In this document: piece by piece, positions 15,801 to 24,744 of the stretch
How positions within the stretch are numbered: the stretch's first letter is position 1
Layout of the letters: each line of letters starts with the position of its first letter
Assembly: GCF_025950235.1 (NCBI RefSeq)
Contig: NZ_JAPDDT010000009.1
Span: forward strand, 62,001-126,000
Source of the DNA: Luteolibacter arcticus
GTDB lineage: Bacteria > Verrucomicrobiota > Verrucomicrobiia > Verrucomicrobiales > Akkermansiaceae
Direction of reading: 5' to 3'
Length of the DNA: 64,000 nt
The notes under the pieces: generated by a model
Told to the model about the DNA's origin: nothing
Seen by the model: only the letters and a program-made list of their open reading frames with translations
Database searches by the model: none
Program-made: the position numbers and the translations under genes

Positions 15801-17639
15801 CTACTTGAACAAAGCCCACGCAGGAGCCGCAGCCGTAAAGTCACTCCACTGACGCGACAGCGGATGCACGAATCCAATCTTCCAAGCGTGCAACTGCATC
15901 GGCGGATCCTCCACCGACAGGGTCTGCGTGCCACCGCGCTTCCCCTCCGGCAAATACACCGGATCCCCGACAATGGGATGCCCGGCATGCCACAGGTGAA
16001 TGCGGATCTGATTGGTCCGCCCCGTCAACGGTCGCACCTCTAACAAGGCCGTTCCATCATCGTCGCGTTGAATCACCCGGAACGCCGTCTTCGACTCCAG
16101 TCCCTCTTCTGCAATCTCCCGCGCACCAGCCTCGCAGGCATCTTCCGAAATCGCAGCGTCCACCGTGAACTCATCCGCCACCGGATGCCCGTGGACACGG
16201 GCGAGATAAACCTTCTCCACCTCACCCCGCGAGAATTGCGGCTGAAGCAGCTTGGCGAAATGCCGGGTGCGTGCGCAGACCACCACCCCGCTGGTATTCG
16301 CATCCAGGCGGTGCGCCGGCCGCGGCTTCTCCGGGTGCCAGGCCTCGTGCAGGAAATGAACGAGCGTGTTGCGATGAAAGCGACCGCACGAATGCATCGG
16401 CAGCGGCGCGGGCTTGTTCAGCACCACGATCGCCGCGTCCTCGTGGAGCACTTCGATGGCGACATTCACGCCCGGCTCGATGGTGCCGGGGAACACTCGT
16501 ATCCATTCTTCACCGGCACGGACGACTTGATCGGGTGATGCCGGGCGTCCTTGCGGATCAAATACGCCACCATTACCTAACAGCTCTTTCCAATCGAAAT
16601 CCGCGTGGGCGAACACGCTCTCGAGCATCTCAAGAATCGTCTTTCCATCCTGCTCGCCCGGAATGCGGATCGGCCGGCGGTTCTCGTAGGAAACGCTCCC
16701 CGGCAGCGGATTCGTCACGCGCTCCAATGCCTCATGTCGCGCGGCGATGCGCTCCTTTATCTGCTCGGCATCCGACTTGTAGCAGTGCGGGCACGACACG
16801 TTTGCCACGTGGCGCGGATCTTCCTGCTCCTCCGAAGTGAGCGGTGTCTGGCAGGCGAAGCAAACCGCAGAGCCAGTTTCGCTCAACGCCGGATCAACCC
16901 CCACGCGCTGGTCGAAGACGAAGCACTCGCCATCATAGTGATCGCCGCCGACTTCCTCGAAGTATTTCAGGATGCCGCCCTCAAGCTGATAGACCTCGCG
17001 GAAGCCGGCCTGCTCCATGAATGGCGCGGCTTTCTCGCAACGAATGCCCCCGGTGCAAAACGTCACCACCGGCGCGTCCTTCATCTCCGGCGGCAGCTTG
17101 GCCACCGCCTCGGGGAAATGGCGGAAGTGATCGATGCCCGCCGTGATCGCATTGCGGAAGGTGCCGAGCTTCACCTCGTAGTCGTTGCGGGTATCGTAAA
17201 GCACGACCGGCTTGCCCTCATCGAGCCACTGCTTGAGCTGCTTCGCCTCGATCCGCGGCGAGGTGTAGGTCGAGGGATCGATGCTCTCGATGCCGAAGGC
17301 GATGATCTCCTTCTTCAAGCGCACCAGCATGCGGGAGAACGGTTGATCATCGCTCACGCTGTATTTCGGGGCCAAGTCCTCGAGCCCCGGCAGCGCCCGC
17401 AGCACTCCCAAGAGATCCTCCACGGCGTCCGCAGATCCGGCCACGAAAAGATTGATGCCTTCCGGGGCCAGCAGGATGGTACCCTTGAGCGAGCGTTCCT
17501 TGCAAAAGGCGATCAGGCGTTCGCGCAAGGCCTTGAGCCCGTCCATGCGGGCGAAGCGGTAGGCGGCGATGTTCGTGACGGCGGGCACGCCGGGACCGTG
17601 AAACGGCCAACCCGCGGGGAAAAGCGGGAATTGCCGCAA
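15801..17639 (-). CDS. Fusion of tRNA uridine 5-oxyacetic-type hydroxylase (TrhO) and RluA pseudouridine synthase
   Basis: One 612-aa frame carries two RNA-modifying enzymes. Residues about 20-300 match TrhO/YceA: an N-terminal acylphosphatase-like domain, a rhodanese domain with TFCTGGIRC (catalytic C195, C201) and a CFAC...CPHC zinc-ribbon-like segment at 260-286. TrhO hydroxylates U34 of certain tRNAs. Residues about 315-385 look like an S4-type lead. The rest is an RluA-family synthase with catalytic [10 protein letters not shown] (D446) and [11 protein letters not shown] near 560. There is no stop or frameshift between the halves. It is convergent with the HAD gene and only 9 bp from the sigma-factor gene upstream on the same strand. 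Confidence 0.9.
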   Translation of the reverse strand: MRQFPLFPAGWPFHGPGVPAVTNIAAYRFARMDGLKALRERLIAFCKERSLKGTILLAPEGINLFVAGSADAVEDLLGVLRALPGLEDLAPKYSVSDDQPFSRMLVRLKKEIIAFGIESIDPSTYTSPRIEAKQLKQWLDEGKPVVLYDTRNDYEVKLGTFRNAITAGIDHFRHFPEAVAKLPPEMKDAPVVTFCTGGIRCEKAAPFMEQAGFREVYQLEGGILKYFEEVGGDHYDGECFVFDQRVGVDPALSETGSAVCFACQTPLTSEEQEDPRHVANVSCPHCYKSDAEQIKERIAARHEALERVTNPLPGSVSYENRRPIRIPGEQDGKTILEMLESVFAHADFDWKELLGNGGVFDPQGRPASPDQVVRAGEEWIRVFPGTIEPGVNVAIEVLHEDAAIVVLNKPAPLPMHSCGRFHRNTLVHFLHEAWHPEKPRPAHRLDANTSGVVVCARTRHFAKLLQPQFSRGEVEKVYLARVHGHPVADEFTVDAAISEDACEAGAREIAEEGLESKTAFRVIQRDDDGTALLEVRPLTGRTNQIRIHLWHAGHPIVGDPVYLPEGKRGGTQTLSVEDPPMQLHAWKIGFVHPLSRQWSDFTAAAPAWALFK

Positions 17640-17647
17640 ATCGTGGC

Positions 17648-18931
17648 TCAGCGGGCGACCGCCTCCCCTTCCCTCACGCAGCTGCCCAGTTTTTCAGTGA
17701 GGAAGACCCGCTCCGCTTCCACCGCGGTCCGACGAATCGCCTCGCGAAAGTGATCGGCAGCTTCGTGATCGCGGCCGAGCTGCTGGGCGAGATCGCCGAG
17801 AACCGCGTGGTAAAGGTGGTAGCTTTCGAGCAAGCGCCGGTCTGAGATCGCGGCGATCGCCTCCAACGCGGATTCCGCCCCTTGGACCTTGGCCAACGCG
17901 ACGGCGCGGTTGAGGGCCACCAGCGGCGAACGGCTCATCGCCATCCAGTGATCGTAGTGGGCAAGGATGCGCGTCCAGTCGGTGGAGGCGTCGTCCTGCG
18001 CGGTGGCGTGGCAGGCGGCGATACCGGCCTGGAGATGATATTCGGAGAGCGTCTCGCCGCTGGTCGCCTGCGCGAGATGCAGCATCCCGCGGGCGATCTT
18101 CTGCCGGTCCCACTTGCCGCGGTCCTGGCGCTCCAGCGTGAGCAATTCGCCCTCCGGACTTTCGCGGGCCGGCAGCCGGGATGCATTCAGAAGCATCAGC
18201 GCCGTCAGCGCATGAACCCGAGGGGAATCCGTGCGCGGATGCTCGGCAAGGTGAACGGCGAGACGGATCGCCTCCTCGCAAAGATCCGCCCGCACCAGGG
18301 CATCGCCATTGGACGCCTTGTAGCCCTCATTGAAGAGCAGGTAGAGGACCTGAAGCACCGCATCGAGCCGCTCGGCGAGCTCGTTCCCCGACGGGATTTC
18401 GTAGGGAATCCGCAGGTCCTCGATCTTCTGCTTCGCCCGGGTCAGACGCTTGGCCACCGCGGCCTCGCTGGCAAGGAAGGCACTGGCGATTTCCGGGATG
18501 CCAAACCCGCACAACGTTTTCAGCGCGAGTAGCGTCCGGTCATCGTGCGGGATCTGCGGGTGGCAGCAGGTGAAAATCAGCCGCAGCCGGTGATCGCGGA
18601 TTTCATCGTCGAATTGCGGCCCCTCCTCGGGCAGTCGCTCGAGTGAGGCGGCGATCTCGTCCTGCTTGTCGTTGAAAAACTTCTCGCGGCGCAGCAGGTC
18701 GAGCGCGCGGTTTTTCGCCGTCTGCATCAGCCACGCCGCGGGATTCGCCGGCACCCCATAGTAGGGCCAGGTCTGAAGCGCTCGGATCAGCGCCTCCTGC
18801 ACCACATCCTCGGCAAGCTGCAGCCGGTGGACGCCGAAGATCCCGGTGAGGGCGGAGATCATCTTGCCCGCCTCCTGCCGGAACAAGTGCTCTGCCAGGC
18901 GCGGGATCTCCGGTGACGCGGCGGGGTCCAT
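17648..18931 (-). CDS. ECF42-type RNA polymerase sigma factor with C-terminal extension
   Basis: A 427-aa sigma factor. Region 2 (about 20-95) includes AEDVVQEALIRALQTWP and AWLMQTAKNRALDLLRRE. Region 4 (about 130-185) has LLALKTLCGFGIPEIASAFLASEAAVAKRLTRAK. The long helical, TPR-like C-terminal half (about 190-427) is the DUF6596-type extension of ECF42 factors. These are encoded beside DGPF/YCII-domain proteins and lack a classical anti-sigma factor. Here the DGPF gene lies immediately upstream, overlapping by 1 bp, and a DUF1428 gene precedes it. The extension is thought to control activity; the signal is unknown. Confidence 0.9.
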   Translation of the reverse strand: MDPAASPEIPRLAEHLFRQEAGKMISALTGIFGVHRLQLAEDVVQEALIRALQTWPYYGVPANPAAWLMQTAKNRALDLLRREKFFNDKQDEIAASLERLPEEGPQFDDEIRDHRLRLIFTCCHPQIPHDDRTLLALKTLCGFGIPEIASAFLASEAAVAKRLTRAKQKIEDLRIPYEIPSGNELAERLDAVLQVLYLLFNEGYKASNGDALVRADLCEEAIRLAVHLAEHPRTDSPRVHALTALMLLNASRLPARESPEGELLTLERQDRGKWDRQKIARGMLHLAQATSGETLSEYHLQAGIAACHATAQDDASTDWTRILAHYDHWMAMSRSPLVALNRAVALAKVQGAESALEAIAAISDRRLLESYHLYHAVLGDLAQQLGRDHEAADHFREAIRRTAVEAERVFLTEKLGSCVREGEAVAR

Positions 18932-19326
18932 CAGGCCAGCGCGTGGGCTTTCGCCTCCTCAACCATGCGGGCGGCCGGGCACGCCGGAGCCACCGGGCGC
19001 ACTTCGACTTTCAAGCCATACGGCAGAGCCGGGCACATCCGCGCGATGGCCAGCGCCTCATCCATGGTGGTGGTCTTCAGCATGAAGAAGCCGCCGATGG
19101 ATTCCTTCGACTCGGCGAAGGGCCCATCGGTGTGCGCGTCGCCAGTGACGACGTGGCCTTCACGCTCAAGCGGGCTCGCGGCGACGATCATGCCCTTCTG
19201 CTGGAGGCCATCGAACCACGCCGTCCAATCGCCCATAATGCGTTGGATCTCCTCAGGCGCGAGGTCGCGATGCCAGTTCGTGCCGCGGAATAGCAGCAGG
19301 TGTCCGTTGTTGGTGTCGTGATTCAT
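18931..19326 (-). CDS. YCII-related DGPF-domain protein
   Basis: A 131-aa dimeric alpha/beta barrel-type protein. The hallmark TDGPFAESKESIGGFFML (near 65-82) and a terminal EVRPV strand (108-112) identify the DGPF family, which pairs with ECF42 sigma factors. The stop overlaps the sigma-factor start by one base, so expression is coupled. The biochemical role is not known; DGPF proteins have been linked to ECF42-dependent responses in actinobacteria. The next gene upstream, 24 bp away, encodes a DUF1428 protein. Confidence 0.9.
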   Translation of the reverse strand: MNHDTNNGHLLLFRGTNWHRDLAPEEIQRIMGDWTAWFDGLQQKGMIVAASPLEREGHVVTGDAHTDGPFAESKESIGGFFMLKTTTMDEALAIARMCPALPYGLKVEVRPVAPACPAARMVEEAKAHALA

Positions 19327-19350
19327 GGGAGTGAGCTGTTAGATGGAGAA

Positions 19351-19737
19351 TCAGGCAGTCGCGGTCTCCTTGGAGGCGGACACCAGCGTGGTGAAGCCGC
19401 CGTAGGCCATGCGCTTGCAATCGAAGGGCATCGCGGAAGGATCTTCCATCGAGCAGGCGAGACGCGGGTCCTTCATGACCGCGGCATTGATGGTGTCACG
19501 ATCTTCGCGGGAAGGATAAGTGATCCACGCGAAGACCACCGTTTCATCCGGACTGCAGCCGGCGATGGTCCTGAATGAAGTGCACTGCTCCGTTTCGAGG
19601 TCATCGCCGACGCATTCGCGGTAGTCGAGCGCGCCATGGTCCATCCACACCTCGGCGGCGACGAGGGCGAGTTTCTTGTAGGCTTCGATCTTGTCCTTGG
19701 GAAGCGGGACGACAAATCCATCGACATAGAGGCTCAT
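19351..19737 (-). CDS. DUF1428 (YbaA-like) family protein
   Basis: A 128-aa ferredoxin-like-fold protein. The start MSLYVDGFVVPLPKDKIEAY and the blocks WMDHGALDYRECVGDD and FAWITYPSREDRDTI are typical of DUF1428/YbaA. It is the first gene of a three-gene minus-strand operon with a DGPF protein and an ECF42 sigma factor, and DUF1428 and DGPF genes are frequent companions of this sigma class. Enzymatic function is unknown. The promoter should lie in 19738-19800. Confidence 0.88.
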   Translation of the reverse strand: MSLYVDGFVVPLPKDKIEAYKKLALVAAEVWMDHGALDYRECVGDDLETEQCTSFRTIAGCSPDETVVFAWITYPSREDRDTINAAVMKDPRLACSMEDPSAMPFDCKRMAYGGFTTLVSASKETATA

Positions 19738-19809
19738 GTTGATCGTGGTGGTTTGAGGTTTAGATACTTTGCGATTTCATGGAAACGACGAACGGGGTGT
19801 CGAATCCGG

Positions 19810-19849
19810 GACACGGAACGCGAAAAAAGCATCGAATCTCTTCCGTGTC
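19810..19849. other. Long hairpin in intergenic region
   Basis: A perfect 9-bp stem GACACGGAA / TTCCGTGTC (19810-19818 with 19841-19849) encloses 22 nt containing six A. It lies in the 235-bp gap between the ECF42 operon start and the end of the PQQ-repeat gene. On the minus strand the loop gives a T6 run, so it could serve as terminator of the PQQ-repeat gene. Confidence 0.4.
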
Positions 19850-19887
19850 GAACTCCGTCGACGTGGTTCTTGAGGCCCGCGCCCGTG

Positions 19888-19901
19888 AAGGAACGTTCCT
19901 T
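19888..19901. promoter_or_regulatory. 14-bp perfect palindrome AAGGAACGTTCCTT
   Basis: A perfect palindrome about 150 bp upstream of the ECF42 operon start (DUF1428 gene). Its form suits a dimeric regulator, but it is equally close to the 3' end of the PQQ-repeat gene. No protein can be assigned. Confidence 0.35.
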
Positions 19902-19972
19902 TCCACCATGGCAAATCGCTGACCGGCAAAGGCTTCAGCCAGTTTCCCCGCGGTGCTTCCGGGTTGGCACCT

Positions 19973-20284
19973 TCAAGAACTCCTCCGCACCACCTTCTCC
20001 AAGTACTGCACCGACACGCCCTCCAGCGCCAGCGACACGTCATTGTGTCCGAAGCCCTTGAGATCATTGTGCCAGAGCATTTCACCGGTCTCCACCGACA
20101 GGCAAAAGAGATGGCCGCTGCATCCAGCGAAGACCTGGCCATCGCGCAGAATCACCGACACATCCTCGCCACGCGTGGAAGAGATGAGGCCGCGGGTCTT
20201 CAACTCGGTGGCCCACAGGATTTCACCGGTGGACGGATCGAGGGCCGCGATACTGCCGTTGGTGCCGATAAGAAGCGGATTCAT
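19973..20284 (-). CDS. Small PQQ-like beta-propeller repeat protein
   Basis: A 103-aa product starting MNPLLIGTNGSIAALD. Two PQQ-type blades are visible, ALDPSTGEILWATEL and CLSVETGEMLWHNDL, each with the conserved Gly-Glu-x-x-Trp. A full propeller needs seven or eight blades, so this is either a remnant of a larger BamB/dehydrogenase-like protein or a small beta-sheet protein that must multimerise. An upstream in-frame extension to 20377 lacks a signal peptide and is less likely. It is divergent from the exporter operon at 20445. Confidence 0.6.
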   Translation of the reverse strand: MNPLLIGTNGSIAALDPSTGEILWATELKTRGLISSTRGEDVSVILRDGQVFAGCSGHLFCLSVETGEMLWHNDLKGFGHNDVSLALEGVSVQYLEKVVRRSS

Positions 20285-20444
20285 GGGGCCGCATCCAAGC
20301 GCAGCCGCCCGCGAAAGTGGAAGGGAAAATCCCCGTGAGATTTCCATGGATCCGGCTGTGAAGCACCGCGCTGACACCAGCCCGGCGACTTTCGGCTCGC
20401 GTTGCCGCTGGCTTGCGGCAGTTTGCAGGCGTTAGATCGGCCTC

Positions 20445-21656
20445 ATGAGTTCGAAGCCATCCCTCGACGCCCTCCGCATCGATCGCCCGTCGCACCCGGA
20501 AAGCCGGGGCGGCTTGTGGTGGCTGTGGCTTTTGCTGATCCTTGCTGCCAGCGGCGCGGGGTGGTTCTTTTGGTCCAAGAAAGCCGCCGTCCCCGTGGTG
20601 CAAACCATGCAGGTCACGGAATTCAAGAGCGATGGAGCCAGTCGAGCGACCTTGCTGAATGCCTCGGGCTACGTCACAGCCCGGCGCTCCGCCACCGTCT
20701 CGTCAAAGGTCACCGGAAAGGTCACCGAGGTGCTCGTTGACGAAGGCATGGAGGTGAAGGAAGGCCAACTCCTCGCCAAGCTGGATGACTCCAACGTCCA
20801 AGCCGCCCTGAAGCTCGCCGAGGCCCAACTTGAGGCGACCCGCACCGCCCTCGAAGAGACCCGCTCGAACTTCGACCTCGCGGAAAAGGAACTCGCGCGG
20901 GCGACCCGGCTCTCCTCCAGCGGAGCCTCCAGCCAGTCCGACCTCGACCGCGCCGATTTCCTCAGCAAGTCCCTCTCCGGCCGCCTGCGCAAGCAGACCG
21001 CCGACATCGCCGTGGCCGAGGCCGAAGTCGCCCAGTGGCAGCAGCAGGTGCAGGACAATATCATCCTCGCGCCCTTCGGCGGCGTCGTGACTTCGAAGAA
21101 CGCCCAGCCCGGCGAGATGATTTCGCCGATGTCGGTCGGCGGCTTCACGCGCACCGGCATCTGCACCATCGTGGACATGGCCTCGCTCGAGATCGAGGTA
21201 GACGTGAACGAGAGCTTCATCAATCGCGTGAAGGCCGGCCAAGCCGTCGAGGCGACGCTCGACTCCTACCCGGAGTGGAAGATCCCCGCCAAGGTCATCG
21301 CCATCATCCCCACTGCCGACCGGCAAAAGGCCACGGTGAAGGTGCGCGTCGGCTTCGAGAAAATCGACCCGCGCGTCCTGCCGGACATGGCGGTGAAGGT
21401 CGCCTTCCAGAGTGACGAATCCGCGCCCGCCGGCAAGTCCCTGACCATCCCGAAGTCCGCCGTCTTTGACGATAACGGCACCAGCATCGTGTGGGTGATC
21501 TCCGGCGAAAAAGTCGAGCGCCGCGCCGTATCCATCTCTCTAACAGCAGGCGACCAAACCACCCTATCGGCCGGGCTTTCTTCCGGGGAAACGATCGTCA
21601 CTTCCACCAGCGGCACCCTCAAGGATGGCAGCCGCGTCCAACTTTCCAAACGATGA
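20445..21656 (+). CDS. MacA-like periplasmic adaptor (HlyD/RND-type membrane fusion protein)
   Basis: A 403-aa adaptor linking an inner-membrane transporter to an outer-membrane exit duct. One membrane helix (about 24-45, LWWLWLLLILAASGAGWFFW) anchors the N-terminus. A lipoyl/barrel-sandwich half (VSSKVTGKVTEVLVDEGMEVKEGQLLAKLDD), an alpha-hairpin (about 115-205), the second lipoyl half (ILAPFGGVV) and a beta-barrel region follow. Its stop overlaps the start of an ABC ATPase, and two FtsX-type permeases come next, which defines a MacAB-like exporter operon. No TolC gene is in the window. The cargo is unknown. Confidence 0.9.
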   Translation: MSSKPSLDALRIDRPSHPESRGGLWWLWLLLILAASGAGWFFWSKKAAVPVVQTMQVTEFKSDGASRATLLNASGYVTARRSATVSSKVTGKVTEVLVDEGMEVKEGQLLAKLDDSNVQAALKLAEAQLEATRTALEETRSNFDLAEKELARATRLSSSGASSQSDLDRADFLSKSLSGRLRKQTADIAVAEAEVAQWQQQVQDNIILAPFGGVVTSKNAQPGEMISPMSVGGFTRTGICTIVDMASLEIEVDVNESFINRVKAGQAVEATLDSYPEWKIPAKVIAIIPTADRQKATVKVRVGFEKIDPRVLPDMAVKVAFQSDESAPAGKSLTIPKSAVFDDNGTSIVWVISGEKVERRAVSISLTAGDQTTLSAGLSSGETIVTSTSGTLKDGSRVQLSKR

Positions 21657-22339
21657 GCGCACTCGTCAGCATCCAGCAAGTCAGCAAGAACTTCCGCCGC
21701 GGCTCGGAGGACATCCACGTCCTCTCGAAGCTCGACCTCGAAGTGCAGGAGGGCGAATTCCTCGCGCTCATGGGACCATCCGGCTCGGGGAAATCCACCC
21801 TGCTCAATCTCATCGGCGGCCTCGATCGTCCGAGTTCCGGCAGCGTGGCCATCGGCGGCCAGCAGATCGACCAACTGTCCGAGCGCCAGCTTGCCGCATG
21901 GCGGGCACGGCATGTCGGCTTCGTCTTCCAGTTCTACAACCTGATGCCGACCTTGACGGCGGAGCGCAATGTGGAGCTGCCACTGTTGCTCACCCACCTT
22001 TCGAAGTCCAAGCGCAAGGAGCACGTGAAGGTCGCGCTCGACGTGGTGGGACTATCGCACCGCACCAAGCACTACCCGCGCACGCTTTCCGGCGGTGAGC
22101 AGCAGCGCGTCGGCATTGCCCGCGGCATCGTCACCGACCCCACCATCCTGCTCTGCGACGAGCCGACCGGCGACCTCGACCGCAAGTCCGGCGATGAGAT
22201 CCTTTCGCTGCTCCAGGCGCTGAACAAGGAGCACGGCAAGACCATCATCATGGTCACCCACGATCCGCATGCCTCGGCGCGGGCAAGCCGGACCGTGCAC
22301 CTCGACAAGGGCCAACTCTCCACCGAGGCGTCCGCATAA
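21653..22339 (+). CDS. MacB/LolD-type ABC transporter ATPase
   Basis: A 228-aa ATPase with Walker A GPSGSGKST near 39-47, signature LSGGEQQR near 143-150 and Walker B ILLCDEPTGDLD near 163-174, the pattern of the MacB/LolD/FtsE group. The ATG overlaps the adaptor stop (ATGA). It powers the two separate FtsX-type permeases encoded downstream, so this is a split version of MacB, with ATPase and membrane subunits on different polypeptides. The in-frame upstream extension is an artefact inside the adaptor gene. Confidence 0.93.
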   Translation: MSALVSIQQVSKNFRRGSEDIHVLSKLDLEVQEGEFLALMGPSGSGKSTLLNLIGGLDRPSSGSVAIGGQQIDQLSERQLAAWRARHVGFVFQFYNLMPTLTAERNVELPLLLTHLSKSKRKEHVKVALDVVGLSHRTKHYPRTLSGGEQQRVGIARGIVTDPTILLCDEPTGDLDRKSGDEILSLLQALNKEHGKTIIMVTHDPHASARASRTVHLDKGQLSTEASA

Positions 22340-22340
22340 G

Positions 22341-23507
22341 ATGAAATACCTCGCTCTCGTCTTCAGCAACCTGAAGCGCAAGAAGCTGCGGACTACGCTC
22401 ACGTTGCTTTCCATCTTCGTCGCGTTCCTGCTCTTCGGCTTCCTCGCCGCGATCAAGGCGGCGTTCCTCGGTGGCGTGGAGATCGCCGGTGCGGACCGCC
22501 TGATCGTCCGCCACAAGGTCTCGCTCATCCAGCCCCTGCCGCAGAGTTACGAGGCGAAGATCGAGGCCATGCCGGGCGTCGATGCCGTCGCGGCGCTGAC
22601 CTGGTTCGGCGGCATTTACAAGGACCCGAAGAACTTCATCGCGACCTTCCCGGTCGATCCCGACAAATATCTCAACGTCTATCCCGAGGTCGTGGTCACG
22701 CCCGATGTCCTGGCGAAGTGGAAGCAGACGCGCCAGGGTGCCATCGTCGGCAAGACCACCTTCGACCGCATGGCCAAGAGCGAAGGCTGGAAGATCGGCG
22801 ACAAGATCCCCTTCACCTCACCGATCTGGGGACAGCCGGAAGGCCAGGACCAGTGGAACTTCGAGATCGTCGGCACCTATGCCGCGGGCAAGAAGGGCGC
22901 TGACGAAACGGGAATCATCTTCCGCTACGATTACTTCGAGGAGGCTCGGCAGGAGCGCAAAGGCATGGTCGGATGGTTCGGCGTGAGGGCGAAGAGCGCG
23001 GATCAGGCCGCGGAAGTCGCCAAGCGCATCGACGAGCAATTCGCCAACTCGCCCTACGAAACGAAAGCCGAGGCCGAAGGCGCATTCGCCGCTGGCTTCG
23101 CGTCGCAAGTCGGCGACATCGGCAAGATCGTGGCCGGGGTGGTGAGCGCGGTGTTTTTCACCATCCTGCTGGTCGCCGGCAATACCATGAGCCAATCCGT
23201 CCGCGAGCGCACCGAGGAGATCGGCGTGCTCAAGGCGATGGGCTTTCCCAACGGCCTCGTTCTGGTGCTGGTGCTCATCGAGTCATGCCTTCTCGCCTCG
23301 CTCGGCGGTCTCGCCGGTCTCAGCGTCGCGTGGCTGATCACGCTCGGCGGCAGCCCCGCGCCGCAGATGCTTCCCGTCTTCGTCATTCCCAATCGCGACC
23401 TCATCATGGGAGCGGCCTTCGCCATCACCCTCGGCCTGTTCGCCGGAGCCGTTCCCGCGATCCAGGCGATGCGCCTCCAGATCGCCACCGCGCTAAGGAG
23501 GAACTGA
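22341..23507 (+). CDS. FtsX/MacB-type ABC permease, first subunit
   Basis: A 388-aa permease. The N-terminal helix (about 19-40) precedes a large periplasmic MacB-PCD domain (about 45-265). Three C-terminal helices (about 273-295, 318-345, 354-378) carry the family motif SVRERTEEIGVLKAMGF, the coupling segment. It starts 1 bp after the ATPase stop. With the second permease at 23554 it probably forms a heterodimeric transporter of the mechanotransmission type. Confidence 0.92.
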   Translation: MKYLALVFSNLKRKKLRTTLTLLSIFVAFLLFGFLAAIKAAFLGGVEIAGADRLIVRHKVSLIQPLPQSYEAKIEAMPGVDAVAALTWFGGIYKDPKNFIATFPVDPDKYLNVYPEVVVTPDVLAKWKQTRQGAIVGKTTFDRMAKSEGWKIGDKIPFTSPIWGQPEGQDQWNFEIVGTYAAGKKGADETGIIFRYDYFEEARQERKGMVGWFGVRAKSADQAAEVAKRIDEQFANSPYETKAEAEGAFAAGFASQVGDIGKIVAGVVSAVFFTILLVAGNTMSQSVRERTEEIGVLKAMGFPNGLVLVLVLIESCLLASLGGLAGLSVAWLITLGGSPAPQMLPVFVIPNRDLIMGAAFAITLGLFAGAVPAIQAMRLQIATALRRN

Positions 23508-23553
23508 TGTCTTTCCACCGATCACTGATCACCGTCCACCGATCACCTCTGCC

Positions 23554-24738
23554 ATGAACTGGCTTTCGCAAATCTTCGCCGTCGTCGGCTACAACCTGCG
23601 CACCATCCCGGAGCGCAAGGGATCCGCGCTCACCGCCGCGGTTGGCATCGCGGGCGTGGTGCTCGTGCTCGTCGGCGTGTTGGCCATCGCCGCGGGCTTT
23701 CAAAGGACCCTCAACTCCAGCGGGGCGAAAGACGTCGCCATCGTCCTTCGCGCCGGTGCGGACACGGAGATGAACAGCGGGCTTTCGCGCGATGAGGCGC
23801 GGCTGATCGCCGAGGCCCCCGGCGTCGCCCGCAATGCGGCCGGGCCGCTGAGTTCCCCCGAGCTCTTCGTCATCATCAACCTGCCCAAACGCTCCACCGG
23901 CACCGACGCCAACGTGCCGTTGCGCGGGGTCAGCGCCGCGAGCTACGACGTGCGGGGCAAGGTCGAACTCCTTCAAGGCCGTCGCTTCGAGACCGGGAAA
24001 AACGAGATCATCGTGGGCAGCGGTGCCGCGCGCTCCTTCGCCGGCCTCGACCTCGGCAACGAAATCGAAATCGGCAAGAACAAGTGGAAGGTCGTCGGCA
24101 TCTTCAGCGCCGGCGGTGGCTCTGCGGAGTCCGAAATCTGGTGCGACTCCAATGTACTGATGCCCGCCTACAACCGCGACGGCTACCAGTCCGTTTACGC
24201 ACGCCTGAACGACCCCGCGTCGTTCAACGGGTTCAAGGACGCGCTCACCATCAATCCGCAGCTCAAGGTGAAGGTCCTCACACTCGATGAATTCTTCGCG
24301 GAGCAATCGACCATGATGACCGAGTTTGTCACGGGCATCGGCGTGGCGATCGCGGGAATGATGGCCCTCGGCGCGCTCTTCGCCGCGCTCAACACCATGT
24401 ATGGTGCCGTCTCCGCCCGCACCCGCGAGATCGCCACCCTGCGGGCACTCGGCTTCGGTTCAGGCGCCATCGTGATTTCGGTGCTCGCCGAATCCATCGT
24501 CATCGCCCTCGTCGGCGGCGTGCTCGGGGCGGGTGCCGCCTGGCTCGCCTTCGATGGCTACCAGGCCTCGACCATCAACTGGCAAACCTTCAGCCAAGTC
24601 ACCTTCGCCTTCGCCGTGACGCCCGTCCTGTTGGTCACCGCGATCGTCTGGGCCACCATCCTCGGCCTGCTCGGCGGATTATTCCCCGCGATCCGCGCGG
24701 CCCGGCTGCCGATCGCCGCAGCGCTGCGGGAGACCTGA
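23554..24738 (+). CDS. FtsX/MacB-type ABC permease, second subunit
   Basis: A 394-aa paralogue of the preceding permease. The first helix is about 25-48 and the periplasmic domain about 50-255. Three C-terminal helices follow, with SARTREIATLRALGFG as coupling motif. The 46-bp gap before it contains CACCGATCAC twice. It completes the adaptor-ATPase-permease-permease operon. Two different permeases suggest an asymmetric exporter; the substrate could be a peptide, lipid or glycoconjugate. Confidence 0.92.
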   Translation: MNWLSQIFAVVGYNLRTIPERKGSALTAAVGIAGVVLVLVGVLAIAAGFQRTLNSSGAKDVAIVLRAGADTEMNSGLSRDEARLIAEAPGVARNAAGPLSSPELFVIINLPKRSTGTDANVPLRGVSAASYDVRGKVELLQGRRFETGKNEIIVGSGAARSFAGLDLGNEIEIGKNKWKVVGIFSAGGGSAESEIWCDSNVLMPAYNRDGYQSVYARLNDPASFNGFKDALTINPQLKVKVLTLDEFFAEQSTMMTEFVTGIGVAIAGMMALGALFAALNTMYGAVSARTREIATLRALGFGSGAIVISVLAESIVIALVGGVLGAGAAWLAFDGYQASTINWQTFSQVTFAFAVTPVLLVTAIVWATILGLLGGLFPAIRAARLPIAAALRET

Positions 24739-24744
24739 ATCCCG

